A stretch of DNA of 48,960 nucleotides from DATLGB01 sp038232275 (lineage in GTDB: Bacteria; Actinomycetota; Thermoleophilia; Solirubrobacterales; Solirubrobacteraceae). The stretch is from positions 1 to 48,960 of the forward strand of contig JBBSIC010000022.1 of NCBI GenBank assembly GCA_038232275.1, read 5' to 3'. Of this stretch, positions 48,466 to 48,960 are shown piece by piece. The position numbers were made by a program, and so were the translations under genes. Under the pieces are notes generated by a model, which saw only the letters and a list, made by a program, of their open reading frames with translations, had not been told where the DNA came from and ran no database searches. Each line of letters begins with the position of its first letter. Position 1 is the stretch's first letter.

Positions 48466-48960
48466 ATGGCCAATTCCGTGAGCCTTGGCGCACTCCCCGT
48501 GGCCGCCATCGTGTGCGATTCCGCCGGCGTCGTCCAAGCGGCGAACGCGCGGGCGCAGGTCCTCTTCCGGCGCGAGCTCGCCGGGGCGCCGGTCCAGGAG
48601 CTCTTCCCGGAGGAGGCCGGCCTCGACAAGCGCCTGCGCGACGCGCCGGTGCGGCTGCATGCGTCCCGCGCCGACGGCGTGCCCTTCGCCGCCGACGTCG
48701 AGACGGGCCCGACGGAGGGCGGGCTGGTCCTGCTGGTCACCGAGGTCGGCGGCCGGCGCCTGCGTGACGAGTCGCTGCGCTTGAACGACGTCTCCTTTCA
48801 GCAAATGCCGATCGGGATGGCGGTGTTCAACACCAACGGCGAGTACGTCCGCGTCAACGCCGCGCTGTGCCGCCTGCTCGCCCGGGAGCCGGACGCCCTG
48901 CTCGGCCGGCGCGACCAGCAGATGACCCACCCGGATGATCGGGAGGCGGATCTCGTCGCG
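48466..48960 (+). CDS. PAS-domain signalling protein, 3' end outside window
   Basis: 165 codons with no stop before the window ends. Reading from ATG 48466 (or GTG 48478): LPVAAIVCDSAGVVQAANAR, AQVLFRRELAGAPVQELFPE is a first PAS domain; FQQMPIGMAVFNTNGEYVRV, NAALCRLLARE and HPDDREADLV are a second, with the usual PIGMA and THPDD motifs. Such proteins usually continue into more PAS, GGDEF/EAL or kinase domains. The output domain cannot be known here. Confidence 0.82.
   Translation, partial: MANSVSLGALPVAAIVCDSAGVVQAANARAQVLFRRELAGAPVQELFPEEAGLDKRLRDAPVRLHASRADGVPFAADVETGPTEGGLVLLVTEVGGRRLRDESLRLNDVSFQQMPIGMAVFNTNGEYVRVNAALCRLLAREPDALLGRRDQQMTHPDDREADLVA

Noticed and set aside
1..48960. tRNA, rRNA, CRISPR array, insertion sequence or replication origin
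   Set aside because: No cloverleaf, rRNA signature, regular spaced repeats, transposase or DnaA-box cluster was seen by eye. A tRNAscan/Infernal run would be needed to be certain.

Overview
The window is GC-rich and codes densely on both strands. GTG and TTG starts are common and many genes overlap by 4 nt (ATGA or GTGA). Gene content points to an actinobacterium, probably of the Thermoleophilia/Solirubrobacterales type: an oxygen-tolerant group 1h (former group 5) [NiFe]-hydrogenase cluster with DUF5947 and DUF6084 proteins, an F420-type nitroreductase, a PucR-type regulator and L,D-transpeptidase/VanW-like wall proteins. The taxonomy is inference from gene families. No rRNA, tRNA or CRISPR array was seen.

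Layout. (1) 1-5.7 kb: a small secreted protein, a methyltransferase / SHOCT-like / cytochrome b-molybdopterin oxidoreductase operon, a cupin, a 166-aa protein of unknown function, and a DMT transporter divergent from a Fur-family regulator. (2) 5.66-19.42 kb, minus strand: one uninterrupted 15-gene hydrogenase operon, hypC - second HypC-like - hypD - hypE - hhyS - hhyL - NifU/four-Cys Rieske-like - DUF5947 - DUF6084 - unknown 359 aa - maturation protease - hypA - hypB - double-SIS protein - hypF. It contains the catalytic dimer, a likely electron carrier and every Hyp factor. A Crp/Fnr-type regulator lies directly upstream, and a Crp-like palindrome overlaps its stop codon. (3) 20.3-24.7 kb: patatin, glycosidase-like lipoprotein, SirB1-type protein, L,D-transpeptidase. 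(4) 24.7-31.1 kb is the accessory, partly decaying part. It holds a frameshifted gene, a HEAT-repeat protein coupled by a 4-nt overlap to a Flp-prepilin/polymorphic-toxin fusion, a 54-bp repeat in front of two of these genes, an ArsR-SRPBCC pair divergent from a clpP with twin palindromes between them, a nuclease/lamin-tail protein, a metallophosphoesterase truncated against a VapC remnant, and a GNAT remnant. (5) 31.1-39.4 kb: ABC exporter with a LolA-like lipoprotein, a two-receiver EAL protein, QueA-like and SDR genes, a LuxR response regulator whose partner kinase has lost its catalytic core, and a methyltransferase. (6) 39.5-48.96 kb: Kup K+ transporter, F420-type nitroreductase, a large secreted alpha/beta hydrolase, an AlkA-like glycosylase, a fatty acid desaturase divergent from a PucR regulator, an AI-2E transporter and a PAS protein cut by the window end.

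The hydrogenase operon suggests scavenging of trace H2 to feed respiration. The most novel candidate is the prepilin-toxin/HEAT pair with its repeated leader. The most striking defect is the GAF protein fused directly to the last residues of a histidine kinase.
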